Assembly (NCBI RefSeq): GCF_022878925.1
Contig: NZ_CP084629.1
Span: 806,001 to 870,000 of the forward strand
Direction of reading: 5' to 3'
DNA from: Caballeronia sp. TF1N1
GTDB lineage: Bacteria; Pseudomonadota; Gammaproteobacteria; Burkholderiales; Burkholderiaceae
DNA: 64,000 nt
In this document: positions 35,994 to 44,249 of the stretch, piece after piece
Position numbering within the stretch: the stretch's first letter is position 1
Layout of the letters: every line of letters starts with the position of its first letter
The notes under the pieces: generated by a model
What the model was told of the DNA's origin: nothing
Databases searched by the model: none
Seen by the model: only the letters and a program-made list of their open reading frames with translations
Made by a program: the position numbers and the translations under genes

Positions 35994-36709
35994 GTCCCAA
36001 AGCCCTTACGTTCGATTACTTCGGCACGCTCGTCGATGTGGATCAAGGCGGCACGCTCGGCATGGCGGAAGTCCTGCGGCGCATCTCGGTCGAGGCAGAC
36101 GAACCTGTCTCCCAGATCTATCTCGATTGGGACATCCGCAACGTGCGTCTTTATCGAGGCCAGGCCTACGCGCGCTATCGCGATGTTGCGCAACAAGCAC
36201 TCGCCGATTGCCTCGATACGCACTGGCCCGGCGCGCGTAAAGGCCATGCGATGGAAACGCTGAACGACGTGTTCCTCTCGCATCTGGTCGAAGCATCGCC
36301 GGCACACGCCGATGCTGAGCCGTTCCTCGATTGGGCTGCGGCGCGCTATCCGCTCATGCCGATCACCAACATGGACAGCGATCTATGGCGGCGCACGCGG
36401 CTCACACGCTATTTCGAGCATGTGACGACAGCGGAGATGGCGCAGGCCTACAAGCCATCGCAGGCGATCTTTGCGCTCGCGCTCGACCGCCTGGCGGTGG
36501 ACGCGCGCGACGTGCTGCATTGTTCGCTCGCGAGCTGGGCCGATATCGACGGAGCAAAGCCTCTTGGTATGGCGGTGGCCTGGATCAATCGCACGCGAGA
36601 GACGCTCGGAACGTGGCAGCCACGTCCCGATTTCGAATTCGACACGCTGTCGCCGGTACGGGACGTTCTTGAAGGTCTGTCATTGACTGCGACTGGGGAA
36701 ACGATATGA
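35990..36709 (+). CDS. Haloacid-dehalogenase-like HAD hydrolase
   Basis: A 239-residue HAD-superfamily protein close in layout to L-2-haloacid dehalogenases. The nucleophile is Asp9 in TFDYFGTLVDVD; motif II is in PITNMDSDLWRR, the Lys of motif III in AYKPSQAIFALALDRL, and the late segment CSLASWADIDGAKPLGMAVAWINR (cited in part: GMAVAWINR) has the WINR that marks haloacid dehalogenases. Phosphatase activity is the alternative for any HAD protein. ATG overlaps the stop of the crotonase gene, so it is a true operon member. Confidence 0.82.
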   Translation: MSPKALTFDYFGTLVDVDQGGTLGMAEVLRRISVEADEPVSQIYLDWDIRNVRLYRGQAYARYRDVAQQALADCLDTHWPGARKGHAMETLNDVFLSHLVEASPAHADAEPFLDWAAARYPLMPITNMDSDLWRRTRLTRYFEHVTTAEMAQAYKPSQAIFALALDRLAVDARDVLHCSLASWADIDGAKPLGMAVAWINRTRETLGTWQPRPDFEFDTLSPVRDVLEGLSLTATGETI

Positions 36710-37848
36710 AACGATTCAACTTGGCGATGGCGTTCATGGCATGCGCATTGACAACGGTCGGCGCAACGCGCGCGGCATACGCGCAGGAAGTGATAAAGAT
36801 CGGTGTGGCAGGGCCGCTCACTGGCAGCGCCGCGCAAAGCGGCAAGGACGATGAGCGCGGTGTACGGCTTGCCATCGACGAACTCAATGCGAAGGCTTTC
36901 ACAATTGCAGGCAAGCCCGTGCGCTTCGAACTCATCTCGATGGACGACCAGGGCGATCCGAAAGTAGGCGTGAGCGTAGCGCAAAAGCTCGTGGACGATG
37001 GCGTATCCGCCGTCATTGGCCATTACAACTCGGGCGTGAGCATTCCCGCCGCGCGCATCTACAACGATGCGCACGTGGTGATGATGACCGGCGCGTCATC
37101 GAACCCCCAACTCACGCACCTCGGCTATCCCTATGTCTTCCGGCTCGCGACCAACGACAACGTCATGGGTGGCCGCATGGCGCTTTATTCGGCGAAAGTG
37201 TTGAATGCACAACGCGCCGCGGTAATCGATGACCGCACCGCTTATGGCGTGGGCGTCGCCGATGTATTCGTCGACAGCGCAAAGAAGGCGGGCTTGCAGG
37301 TCGTCGCGCGTGAATACAGCACGGACAAGGCAACCGACTTCAAGGCCATTCTCACGCAGATCAAGTCGCGTAATCCGCAGGTCGTGTTTTATGGCGGCTA
37401 CTATGCACAGGCCGCGACGCTTGCGCGGCAAATGGGCGAACTCGGCATCAACGCAACGCTCGTAGGCGGCGACGGTATTTGCTCGCCTGAATTCGACAAG
37501 CTATCGGCCGGAGCCGCCGACAAGCGCATGTTCTGCGCGCAAGGCGGCGCGCCGCTCGATTCGTTACCGGACGGCAAGACCTTTCGCACGAAATTCAAGA
37601 GTGCGTTCAGCGCCGATGTCGATACCTATGCGCCCGCGTTCTATGCCGCGACGCTCGTCGTCGCGGACGCGATGCAGAAGACGGGATCGTCGAAGCCCGA
37701 GGTATACGTCAAAGCGCTGCGCGAGCAGGCGTTCACGAGCATTCTCGGCCCCGTGCGCTTCGATGCAAACGGCGATTGGGTCGATGCGCCGGTCACGGTG
37801 TATCAGTTGAACAGCGGCGCGCTCACTGCGATTGCGCAGAAGGATTGA
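36706..37848 (+). CDS. Liv-type ABC transporter substrate-binding protein (orphan)
   Basis: A 380-residue periplasmic protein with a signal peptide (residues 1-26, cleavage after AYA) and the Leu/Ile/Val-binding family fold: IGVAGPLTGSAAQSGKDDERG near residue 32, GVSAVIGHYNSGVSIPAARIY near 98 and VFYGGYYAQAATLARQMGELG near 225. The family also binds aromatic acids and amides. No permease or ATPase gene lies nearby, so it must use membrane components encoded elsewhere or act as a sensor. It overlaps the HAD gene by four bases and is the last gene before the sigma-54 activator. Confidence 0.87.
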   Translation: MKRFNLAMAFMACALTTVGATRAAYAQEVIKIGVAGPLTGSAAQSGKDDERGVRLAIDELNAKAFTIAGKPVRFELISMDDQGDPKVGVSVAQKLVDDGVSAVIGHYNSGVSIPAARIYNDAHVVMMTGASSNPQLTHLGYPYVFRLATNDNVMGGRMALYSAKVLNAQRAAVIDDRTAYGVGVADVFVDSAKKAGLQVVAREYSTDKATDFKAILTQIKSRNPQVVFYGGYYAQAATLARQMGELGINATLVGGDGICSPEFDKLSAGAADKRMFCAQGGAPLDSLPDGKTFRTKFKSAFSADVDTYAPAFYAATLVVADAMQKTGSSKPEVYVKALREQAFTSILGPVRFDANGDWVDAPVTVYQLNSGALTAIAQKD

Positions 37849-37904
37849 CGCGTCCGCTCTGAAAAATCGCAGTGCGGCGGCGGGATTTTGAACTGCTATA
37901 TTCG

Positions 37905-39761
37905 ATGACGTTGCCCGACCGCTTGCAGGAAGACATGGCCACCGTCGCGCTCGATCCCGATACCGTCACGCTCGAAGGGGCACTCGCCAGCACGAGATGG
38001 AAGAGCGCGCGCGTGCTTGCCGCAAACGAAGCACGGGTATGCCTGTTCACGCTGGATCGCGCGGGGCACGTGCTGGAAAGCATCGACGAATTCACGAAAG
38101 CGGACGCGGCGACACGCGATACGTTCTTTGCGCATTGTCCGTCCGCGCAGCTTGCCGCGTTGGCGGAAGCGGCCACGTCGATGTCGGATGGACGCTGCGT
38201 GATGCTGACGCTCGCGGGACGCGCCGCATCGTTTGCGCAGGCGTTCGCGCTGCGGGTCGAGACGCATGGGCGACGTGTTTTCCTCGTCGCATTGCGTGTG
38301 CTTGACGCAAGCGGCAACGGCAAGGGCTCGCCTGCAAGCCTCATCACGCTGCTGGGTGCAACGCTCGACGTGCTCCTCCAAAGCGCCTTCGATCTCGCCG
38401 TGTACGACACGCTCGTCGAAGAGCAACGCGCGATCATCGACCATATCGGCGATGGCTTGATGGTGATCGGGCAGCGCCATGTGCTACGCCACGTCAACTC
38501 GGTGGCGGGGCGTATTCTCGGCATCGATCCGAAAGCGAGTATCGGCAAGACGCTCAACGAGGTGATCGACTTCGAGCCGATCATCGGCCCGATCTTTCGC
38601 ACCGGCGTGGGCTATGTGGATCGCGAGTTGATCATCGACTCTCCAGCGCGCCATCTTCATCTACTGGATACGGCCATTCCCATCAAAAACCGCTGCGGGG
38701 AAGTGGTGTCTGTCGTCAACACGTTCCGTGAGATGCGTCGTGTGCGGAAGATGGCGGGACGCTATGCGGGCAACCATGCGCGCTTTACCTTCGACAGTGT
38801 GATCGGTTCGAGTGTCGCTTTGAAGCGCGCGCTCGATGCGGCGAAGAAGGCGGCGCGCGGCGCGTCCAACGTCCTACTTTCGGGCGAAAGCGGCGTCGGC
38901 AAGGAGGTTTTCGCGCAGGCCATTCACAATGCGAGTGTGCGCAGCACGCTGCCGTTCATCGCAATCAATTGCGCGGCGCTTCCTCATGCGCTCATCGAGA
39001 GCGAACTCTTCGGACATGCGCCCGGCAGCTTTACGGGCGCGGCGCGCGATGGTCGTCCAGGCAAGTTCGAATCCGCCGATGGCGGCACGGTATTTCTCGA
39101 CGAGATTTCGGAGTTGCCTATCGACGTGCAGGCGAAACTGCTTCGCGTGTTGCAGGAACGCGAGGTCACGCGTATTGGCGATACACGCGGCATTCCGGTG
39201 GACGTTCGCATCGTCTGCGCGAGCAACCGTGATCTTGCGGCCATGGTGCGGGAAAAAACCTTCCGCGAAGACCTGTTTTATCGATGCAACGTAATCGAGA
39301 TCACGATTGCGCCGTTGCGCGAGCGGCGCGAAGACATCGCGGCAATGACGGCATTCTTCCTCGAACGATACTGCACGCGGATGCACAAGCCGACGCCATC
39401 GCTCTCGAAGCACGCGCTGCAACAGCTCGAAGTTCACGGTTGGCCCGGTAACGTGCGCGAGCTGGAAAATCTCGTCGAGAAGATGGTGAATTTGAACGAA
39501 GGCGATTGCATTGCGGATGTATCGCCGTTTTTGCGCAGTACGACAAGCACGCAGCCAGGCAGCGATACGCGCAACGCTTCACGTCAAGAGCCAGTGTCGC
39601 TTCAGGAGGCCGAGCGCATTGCGATCGAGAATGCGCTCGAAGCATGTCGCTTCAATGTTACGACCTGCGCGAAGTTGCTGCGCGTATCGAAGCCCGCGCT
39701 TTACGCGAAGATGAAGCGGCACGGCATTCGTATCGAGCGGTCGCTTCGACAGCCGTTCTAA
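37905..39761 (+). CDS. Sigma-54-dependent transcriptional activator with PAS domain
   Basis: About 618 residues in three parts: an N-terminal sensor region of unknown type (1-150), a PAS domain (about 160-270, EEQRAIIDHIGDGLMVIGQR), an AAA+ domain (about 290-525) and a Fis-type helix-turn-helix at the end (AKLLRVSKPALYAKMKRHGI). Walker A is GESGVGKE near 326, Walker B GGTVFLDEIS. The sigma-54 contact loop reads GSFTGA rather than GAFTGA. The start is either this ATG or a GTG at 37872. The adjacent operon has a sigma-54 promoter, so this is very probably its activator, sensing the substrate or its CoA ester. Confidence 0.87.
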   Translation: MTLPDRLQEDMATVALDPDTVTLEGALASTRWKSARVLAANEARVCLFTLDRAGHVLESIDEFTKADAATRDTFFAHCPSAQLAALAEAATSMSDGRCVMLTLAGRAASFAQAFALRVETHGRRVFLVALRVLDASGNGKGSPASLITLLGATLDVLLQSAFDLAVYDTLVEEQRAIIDHIGDGLMVIGQRHVLRHVNSVAGRILGIDPKASIGKTLNEVIDFEPIIGPIFRTGVGYVDRELIIDSPARHLHLLDTAIPIKNRCGEVVSVVNTFREMRRVRKMAGRYAGNHARFTFDSVIGSSVALKRALDAAKKAARGASNVLLSGESGVGKEVFAQAIHNASVRSTLPFIAINCAALPHALIESELFGHAPGSFTGAARDGRPGKFESADGGTVFLDEISELPIDVQAKLLRVLQEREVTRIGDTRGIPVDVRIVCASNRDLAAMVREKTFREDLFYRCNVIEITIAPLRERREDIAAMTAFFLERYCTRMHKPTPSLSKHALQQLEVHGWPGNVRELENLVEKMVNLNEGDCIADVSPFLRSTTSTQPGSDTRNASRQEPVSLQEAERIAIENALEACRFNVTTCAKLLRVSKPALYAKMKRHGIRIERSLRQPF

Positions 39762-40888
39762 AATCTCGTTTCCAAAAGCCACCCTATGTTCCTGAGGTTC
39801 GCCTCGATTTGCTCGAGAGCGAATAACAGCGTAGCCAGCGCCTGCAGTTGTTGCGACGACTCATCACGACGTTCGGCGGCCTCTACGAAGCGCGCTTTGA
39901 CGGATGCGGATGCATCGCCGAGCGGCTTTAGGAAATGCTCGCTGGGTGGAAGCGCGGCGCCGTCGCGCAGGTACGCGGCGAGTTGCTCCAAGTAGCCGCT
40001 CGCGCATTCGCCTACAGCGTTGACGCTTTCGCGCAGCAGCTTGCGCTCATCTTCGGGAAGCACCCTGCATTGCGATTCCCCGACACGATCGAGCAGTACC
40101 AGCCCATGCCACAAGGTTTCGAACGCTGTCAGCGCCGCACTGAGCGTCGGTCCTGCACGAAAGCGCGCCTTGACGCGAGCATCGCTACTGACCGCGCGAG
40201 CGTCCACGAGATGGCGTAAAAAGCGCTCATGCAAGGCGTCGACGGATGCGCGGTTCTCTACGGCGCTCAAGATCGGCAAGGCATGCAGCAATGCGCGGCA
40301 ATCGTCGCTGAGATCCCCCATGATGCCGAACGCACGCGAGCGCGCCAGTTGTGGCCAGACGCTCACCGATACCACGATGCCGATGGCAGATCCCAACACG
40401 ATGGCCTCCGCACGCGACATGGCGCCCGCGAAGCCTGCCGAAGGCTCGAGCGCGATTGCGGCAGCGACCACGATGCTGTAATTGGTCGTCGGGAAGATCG
40501 ACGACATCAGGCATGTTGCGAGCGTGGCGACGCCTAACCGCAGTATCGCGTCGCCGGCATCCGGGAAGACATGCAGGGTCGCCAGGCCGACAACCGTACC
40601 GGCCACCGCGCCAATCATCTGACCGATGCCATGTTTGAGACTGCGGTCGAAATTCGCCTGAAGGGTGAACAGACTAGAGAAGACGGCCCAAGTCAAGCTC
40701 GTCGAGCCCATTAGCTTCATGCACGCATAAGCGAGCGCGCTTGCAAACAGGGACTGGAGACAGATGCGCAATGCATCGAACCGATCAATGCGTCGGTAAC
40801 GATTCGATAGGGCGGTCACTTGGGGGCGTGAGGGCTTCGATTGAACGAAATGCGGGTTTGCCAGACGGAGGAGCGCTTTATTTCTCAT
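39758..40888 (-). CDS. FUSC family membrane protein (aromatic acid exporter-like)
   Basis: A 376-residue protein with a membrane half (about 35-190; LTWAVFSSLFTLQANFDRSLKHGIGQMIGA, cited in part: FDRSLKHGIGQMIGA) and a soluble helical half. The pattern is that of the FUSC/AaeB-type efflux group, which has been linked to export of aromatic acids. It overlaps the end of the sigma-54 activator gene by four bases in convergent orientation. It could export a substrate of the neighbouring operon, but the opposite strand gives no operon evidence. Confidence 0.78.
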   Translation of the reverse strand: MRNKALLRLANPHFVQSKPSRPQVTALSNRYRRIDRFDALRICLQSLFASALAYACMKLMGSTSLTWAVFSSLFTLQANFDRSLKHGIGQMIGAVAGTVVGLATLHVFPDAGDAILRLGVATLATCLMSSIFPTTNYSIVVAAAIALEPSAGFAGAMSRAEAIVLGSAIGIVVSVSVWPQLARSRAFGIMGDLSDDCRALLHALPILSAVENRASVDALHERFLRHLVDARAVSSDARVKARFRAGPTLSAALTAFETLWHGLVLLDRVGESQCRVLPEDERKLLRESVNAVGECASGYLEQLAAYLRDGAALPPSEHFLKPLGDASASVKARFVEAAERRDESSQQLQALATLLFALEQIEANLRNIGWLLETRF

Positions 40889-41585
40889 GCAGCGCTTGAG
40901 CTAAGAAAAAGATAGAAGCGGAAAAAACCGCGTTTATGAAGGCAGATTTTGGCGTACGCACGTTCGTATAAACAGTCGAATCTCGGGTAAATTTTTTGAC
41001 GCGATGATTCCACGATATGAGAGTTCACGCCTCAGGCCACCGTCCGACATGGCCTTACGCCCAATAAATTCACAAAAGGTAAGATCTACTTAGCAACAAT
41101 GACATCAAAATTAAAAAGGTACAATTTGCCCTTAAGCGGCGACTGACTAGCGTCATTTGTTCCGCTCAGACTAATTCGAACAGCCCTTTTCTTGCTTTTC
41201 TTCCAGAAAGTACCGAACGAGGGTTCACGAGGCGTGTCATTTTAGGTAATATCCTCTTATCGTATGACCTCTAAGGCAAGCGTTTGCGTTCCACAAGGTG
41301 CGTATCTGCCATGTCTTCTGCAAATCGCGGAACCACTGTGTCTCTCGGAGTCGTCAGAAGTTCCTTAGTTTTTTGATGCAGCAAGGGTTAGTCACCGCGC
41401 AACGGCCGTTATTTCCGGCATCGCGCATCGGTGATCACCATCCTTAGAGCTTCCAAGGTCGACACGCTGCCAAATAGCGTAAGTACCTTGGTTCATCCGT
41501 TAGCAGTCCTCTTTAAAGGGGGCACGAAGACATCCATCTCTAACCTCAGGGAGTTTTCCGCCCGACTTGGCGGAAGTACGAAACG
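40889..41585. other. Long non-coding stretch upstream of the exopolysaccharide locus
   Basis: Almost 700 bases without a supportable gene and visibly richer in A and T than the neighbours. It probably holds the promoter and a long leader for the glycosidase gene at 41586. I saw no JUMPstart element, no clear terminator and no convincing promoter hexamers. Confidence 0.5.
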
Positions 41586-42914
41586 ATGATTAATCGACGG
41601 AAATTTCTAGCTAGCATGACCGCGCTGCCCGGAACCTATATGCTGTCCGCTTGTGGTGGCGGAGGCGTGGGCGAACTGCCGGAGTCGTCGGCAAAGGCTT
41701 CGGATGACTCCGCCTTGCCGGATTCGACTGCCAAGGCAGCAGCGAACGCGTCAGCGGATGGCACGACCATCCCTAACGGAACGTCGATCATCGATAAGAC
41801 GGGAGCCGTGTGGACGCTCTCAGGCGGTATGGTCTACAAGAACAAGTCCTCTGTATCGATTGCAAACGTAGTCATGCTCCTTTGGTCGGGCGGCAAGATC
41901 TACCAGAAAAACAAAAGCAATCAGTTCTATGTTTGGTCGAACAAGTGGCTCGCATGTAACGACCCGCGCGTCGACGTCGCCGCACCGGCAGGCAGCTTCT
42001 TCGGCATGAATGGTCACTGGGACTATCGCTACACGCCCGCCGAGACCATCTCTATTCTGAAGGCCTTGGGCTGTACCATGTATCGCCTCGGCAGTAACGG
42101 CACCACGCAGCAGAACAACGCCGTAGCCAAAATGGCTTCGGCCATGAATGGGACCGGTATCAAAATCCTTGCGCTCGTTCAGCAAGGCTTGACCGACGCT
42201 TCGGGCAATCTGTTCGGTAGCGAGGCAGCGGCTTACGCTACGGCCTATAACACGGGCATGACTGTGGCTGCCGCGCTCAAGCCGCACGGTGTGACCATGT
42301 ACGAGTGTGGCAACGAACTCACTCGTCGCTCGCAGACCGTGCTGCATTCGAACCGTGCGGGTACCGACGTCGTGGATTTCAACAACGCGAACTGGCCCGT
42401 CATGCGCGGCGTCATGCGGGGCCTGATGGCTGGTGTGAAGGCCATTCAGCCGGACGCGAAGTGCGGCATCAACTTCTGCGTGGCGGACATCGGTGCATCG
42501 GATGCACTTTGGGACGGCATGCAGCCCGACGGTACGAGCGGGCATCCCAAGGTTCGCTGGGACATTACGACATGGCACAACTACGAGGTGTACGGCGACT
42601 TGTTTGACATCGGTTCGGACGGCGCGGGACCTCACTTCGATTTACCGCAGTACTGCAAGGCACGCTACGGTGTTCCTTTCATGATCACCGAGTGGAACGC
42701 GAATCCCGAGCAGACCGATGCTTACCGCGCCACGTTTGTCCAATCGCGCCTGCAGTCGTTCTACAACGCACGCAAGACGCACAACATCCAGTCGACCATG
42801 TACTACGTGCTCGATAGCGGCGATCACACCTTTGGCATCATGACCAACGGCGTGCCTATCAACCCGGTGTACTCGAGCTACACCAACTTCGCCCGAGCGC
42901 GCTCTGGTGCTTGA
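41586..42914 (+). CDS. Tat-exported lipoprotein, clan A-like glycoside hydrolase
   Basis: A 442-residue protein. NRRKFL at residues 3-8 is a twin-arginine motif and LSAC at 20-23 a lipobox, so it should be exported folded and lipid-anchored. After a low-complexity linker (residues 25-60, rich in Ala, Ser and Asp) comes a TIM-barrel-like domain. The two glutamates of clan A retaining enzymes are visible: acid/base E244 in ECGNELT and nucleophile E369 in MITEWNANP. It heads the exopolysaccharide locus, where such enzymes (PslG is a known example) trim or release polymer. The exact GH family is not certain. Confidence 0.78.
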   Translation: MINRRKFLASMTALPGTYMLSACGGGGVGELPESSAKASDDSALPDSTAKAAANASADGTTIPNGTSIIDKTGAVWTLSGGMVYKNKSSVSIANVVMLLWSGGKIYQKNKSNQFYVWSNKWLACNDPRVDVAAPAGSFFGMNGHWDYRYTPAETISILKALGCTMYRLGSNGTTQQNNAVAKMASAMNGTGIKILALVQQGLTDASGNLFGSEAAAYATAYNTGMTVAAALKPHGVTMYECGNELTRRSQTVLHSNRAGTDVVDFNNANWPVMRGVMRGLMAGVKAIQPDAKCGINFCVADIGASDALWDGMQPDGTSGHPKVRWDITTWHNYEVYGDLFDIGSDGAGPHFDLPQYCKARYGVPFMITEWNANPEQTDAYRATFVQSRLQSFYNARKTHNIQSTMYYVLDSGDHTFGIMTNGVPINPVYSSYTNFARARSGA

Positions 42915-42951
42915 TTGCCCGCGCTAGTGACCGGAAACATAGTGGTCGAGT

Positions 42952-44220
42952 TCACTGTGGTTCCGGCCGGACGGCGAGCGCGCTTCTGACCGGCGCTCTC
43001 GCCGTGCGCGAGCGAAGAAAGCGCATAGAAAGTCCGCGAGACGACACCACGAGAGACAGCACAAGCGCCAGCGGTAACACGTTGGATGGCGACGTCAAGC
43101 GGTGTTCCGTGGCCGCCATGACCATCAGGCAGACCGAAGAAAGCTCCACGAAGCGAAGTGCAACGAAGTCGCGCGAGCCTCTCAAGAGCAACGATTCCTG
43201 TGCCTTCCGCTGACACCAACCCGTCAGTCTCCAGTAGAACGACAACATCAACACCAGTCCAACGATCCCGAGTTCCGCGAGGAAGTTGAGGTACGAGTTG
43301 TGCGCATGCGAGTCGCTATGATGCGTGGTGATCCGCAGCGGTTGGGCGAATAGGTGAAAGTAATTGATGTATGAGGCTATTCGATCATCGAACGATCCAA
43401 AGCCCATTCCGACGATAGGACTCTGCTCGAAGTACGCCAGCGCACGAGGCCATAACCATTCATAGCGGATGTTGAGATTCGCCACTTTCTCGTCGGGATC
43501 GCTGATCGCGAACGTGTAGCCCATGTAATTGATGTGCGGTAACGTGTGCCACTGCGCCACCGCTAGCGACGCCAGGATCATCCCTGCGATCATGGTCGCC
43601 AGCACCCAGCGTTTGCGACCCAGCACAATGTAAGGCACGATCATCACGATGCCGAGCAACGAGCCGCGGCTGTAAGTCGACCAAAGCATCAAGAAGTTCG
43701 CGCCCATGAGCGCAAGCATTGGCTTGCTGGGTTTATGCATGTAGTTTGCAATGCCCAGGCAAAGCAGCATGGCAAGGAAGCCGCCCGCCGCATTTCGTGC
43801 GATGAACAAGCTCCCGTAGCTATCGCTCGGATGCTTGAGAATCGAGAGCAGTCCGGCGTGTGCCAGATAGTAAGCGTAAAGCGGAGCGTTGACGCAGACC
43901 GCGAAGATATAGAAGCGGCGTAGAAGCTTGTTCAGATCGAGGTCGTGCGTGTATAAGAAGCCTGCGAGTATCGGCGCGTAAGAGATGTAAAAGTTGCCAT
44001 CGCGACGATAGAATTCGAAATCGACGAGAGAAGCGGGATCATAAAATATGGTCGATATCGTCGCGAACGCGGCAAAGGCCACGAGCGGCGTGACGAACGA
44101 AGGGTAAGAGCGTCCGAAGAAACGCCACCCGTAAAGAAGGATCGGCAGAAATCCTATCGCGCTTAACGGCACGAAGTTCGTCACTGTCAGCAACAACGCA
44201 ATCAGCGTTATGTAGACCAT
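42952..44220 (-). CDS. O-antigen ligase/polymerase-like protein (Wzy_C family)
   Basis: A 422-residue inner-membrane protein with ten or more hydrophobic helices and a large periplasmic loop that carries HHSDSHAHNSYLNFLAEL near residue 322, the conserved signature of the Wzy/WaaL group. It should join repeat units into the exopolysaccharide chain, working with the Wzx flippase at 50621. AGGGGA precedes the ATG at 44220. Lies between the two glycosidase genes. A ligase role cannot be excluded from sequence. Confidence 0.84.
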   Translation of the reverse strand: MVYITLIALLLTVTNFVPLSAIGFLPILLYGWRFFGRSYPSFVTPLVAFAAFATISTIFYDPASLVDFEFYRRDGNFYISYAPILAGFLYTHDLDLNKLLRRFYIFAVCVNAPLYAYYLAHAGLLSILKHPSDSYGSLFIARNAAGGFLAMLLCLGIANYMHKPSKPMLALMGANFLMLWSTYSRGSLLGIVMIVPYIVLGRKRWVLATMIAGMILASLAVAQWHTLPHINYMGYTFAISDPDEKVANLNIRYEWLWPRALAYFEQSPIVGMGFGSFDDRIASYINYFHLFAQPLRITTHHSDSHAHNSYLNFLAELGIVGLVLMLSFYWRLTGWCQRKAQESLLLRGSRDFVALRFVELSSVCLMVMAATEHRLTSPSNVLPLALVLSLVVSSRGLSMRFLRSRTARAPVRSALAVRPEPQ

Positions 44221-44249
44221 GCTGAGTCCCCTTGATTTAATGCTTGAGC

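Noticed and set aside
40889..41585. JUMPstart/ops element before the polysaccharide locus
   Set aside because: I looked for GGCGGTAG-like sequence and found none.
43000..43220. Possible gene in the plus frame opposite the polymerase C-terminus
   Set aside because: Antisense to the Wzy-type gene and without motif or ribosome site.
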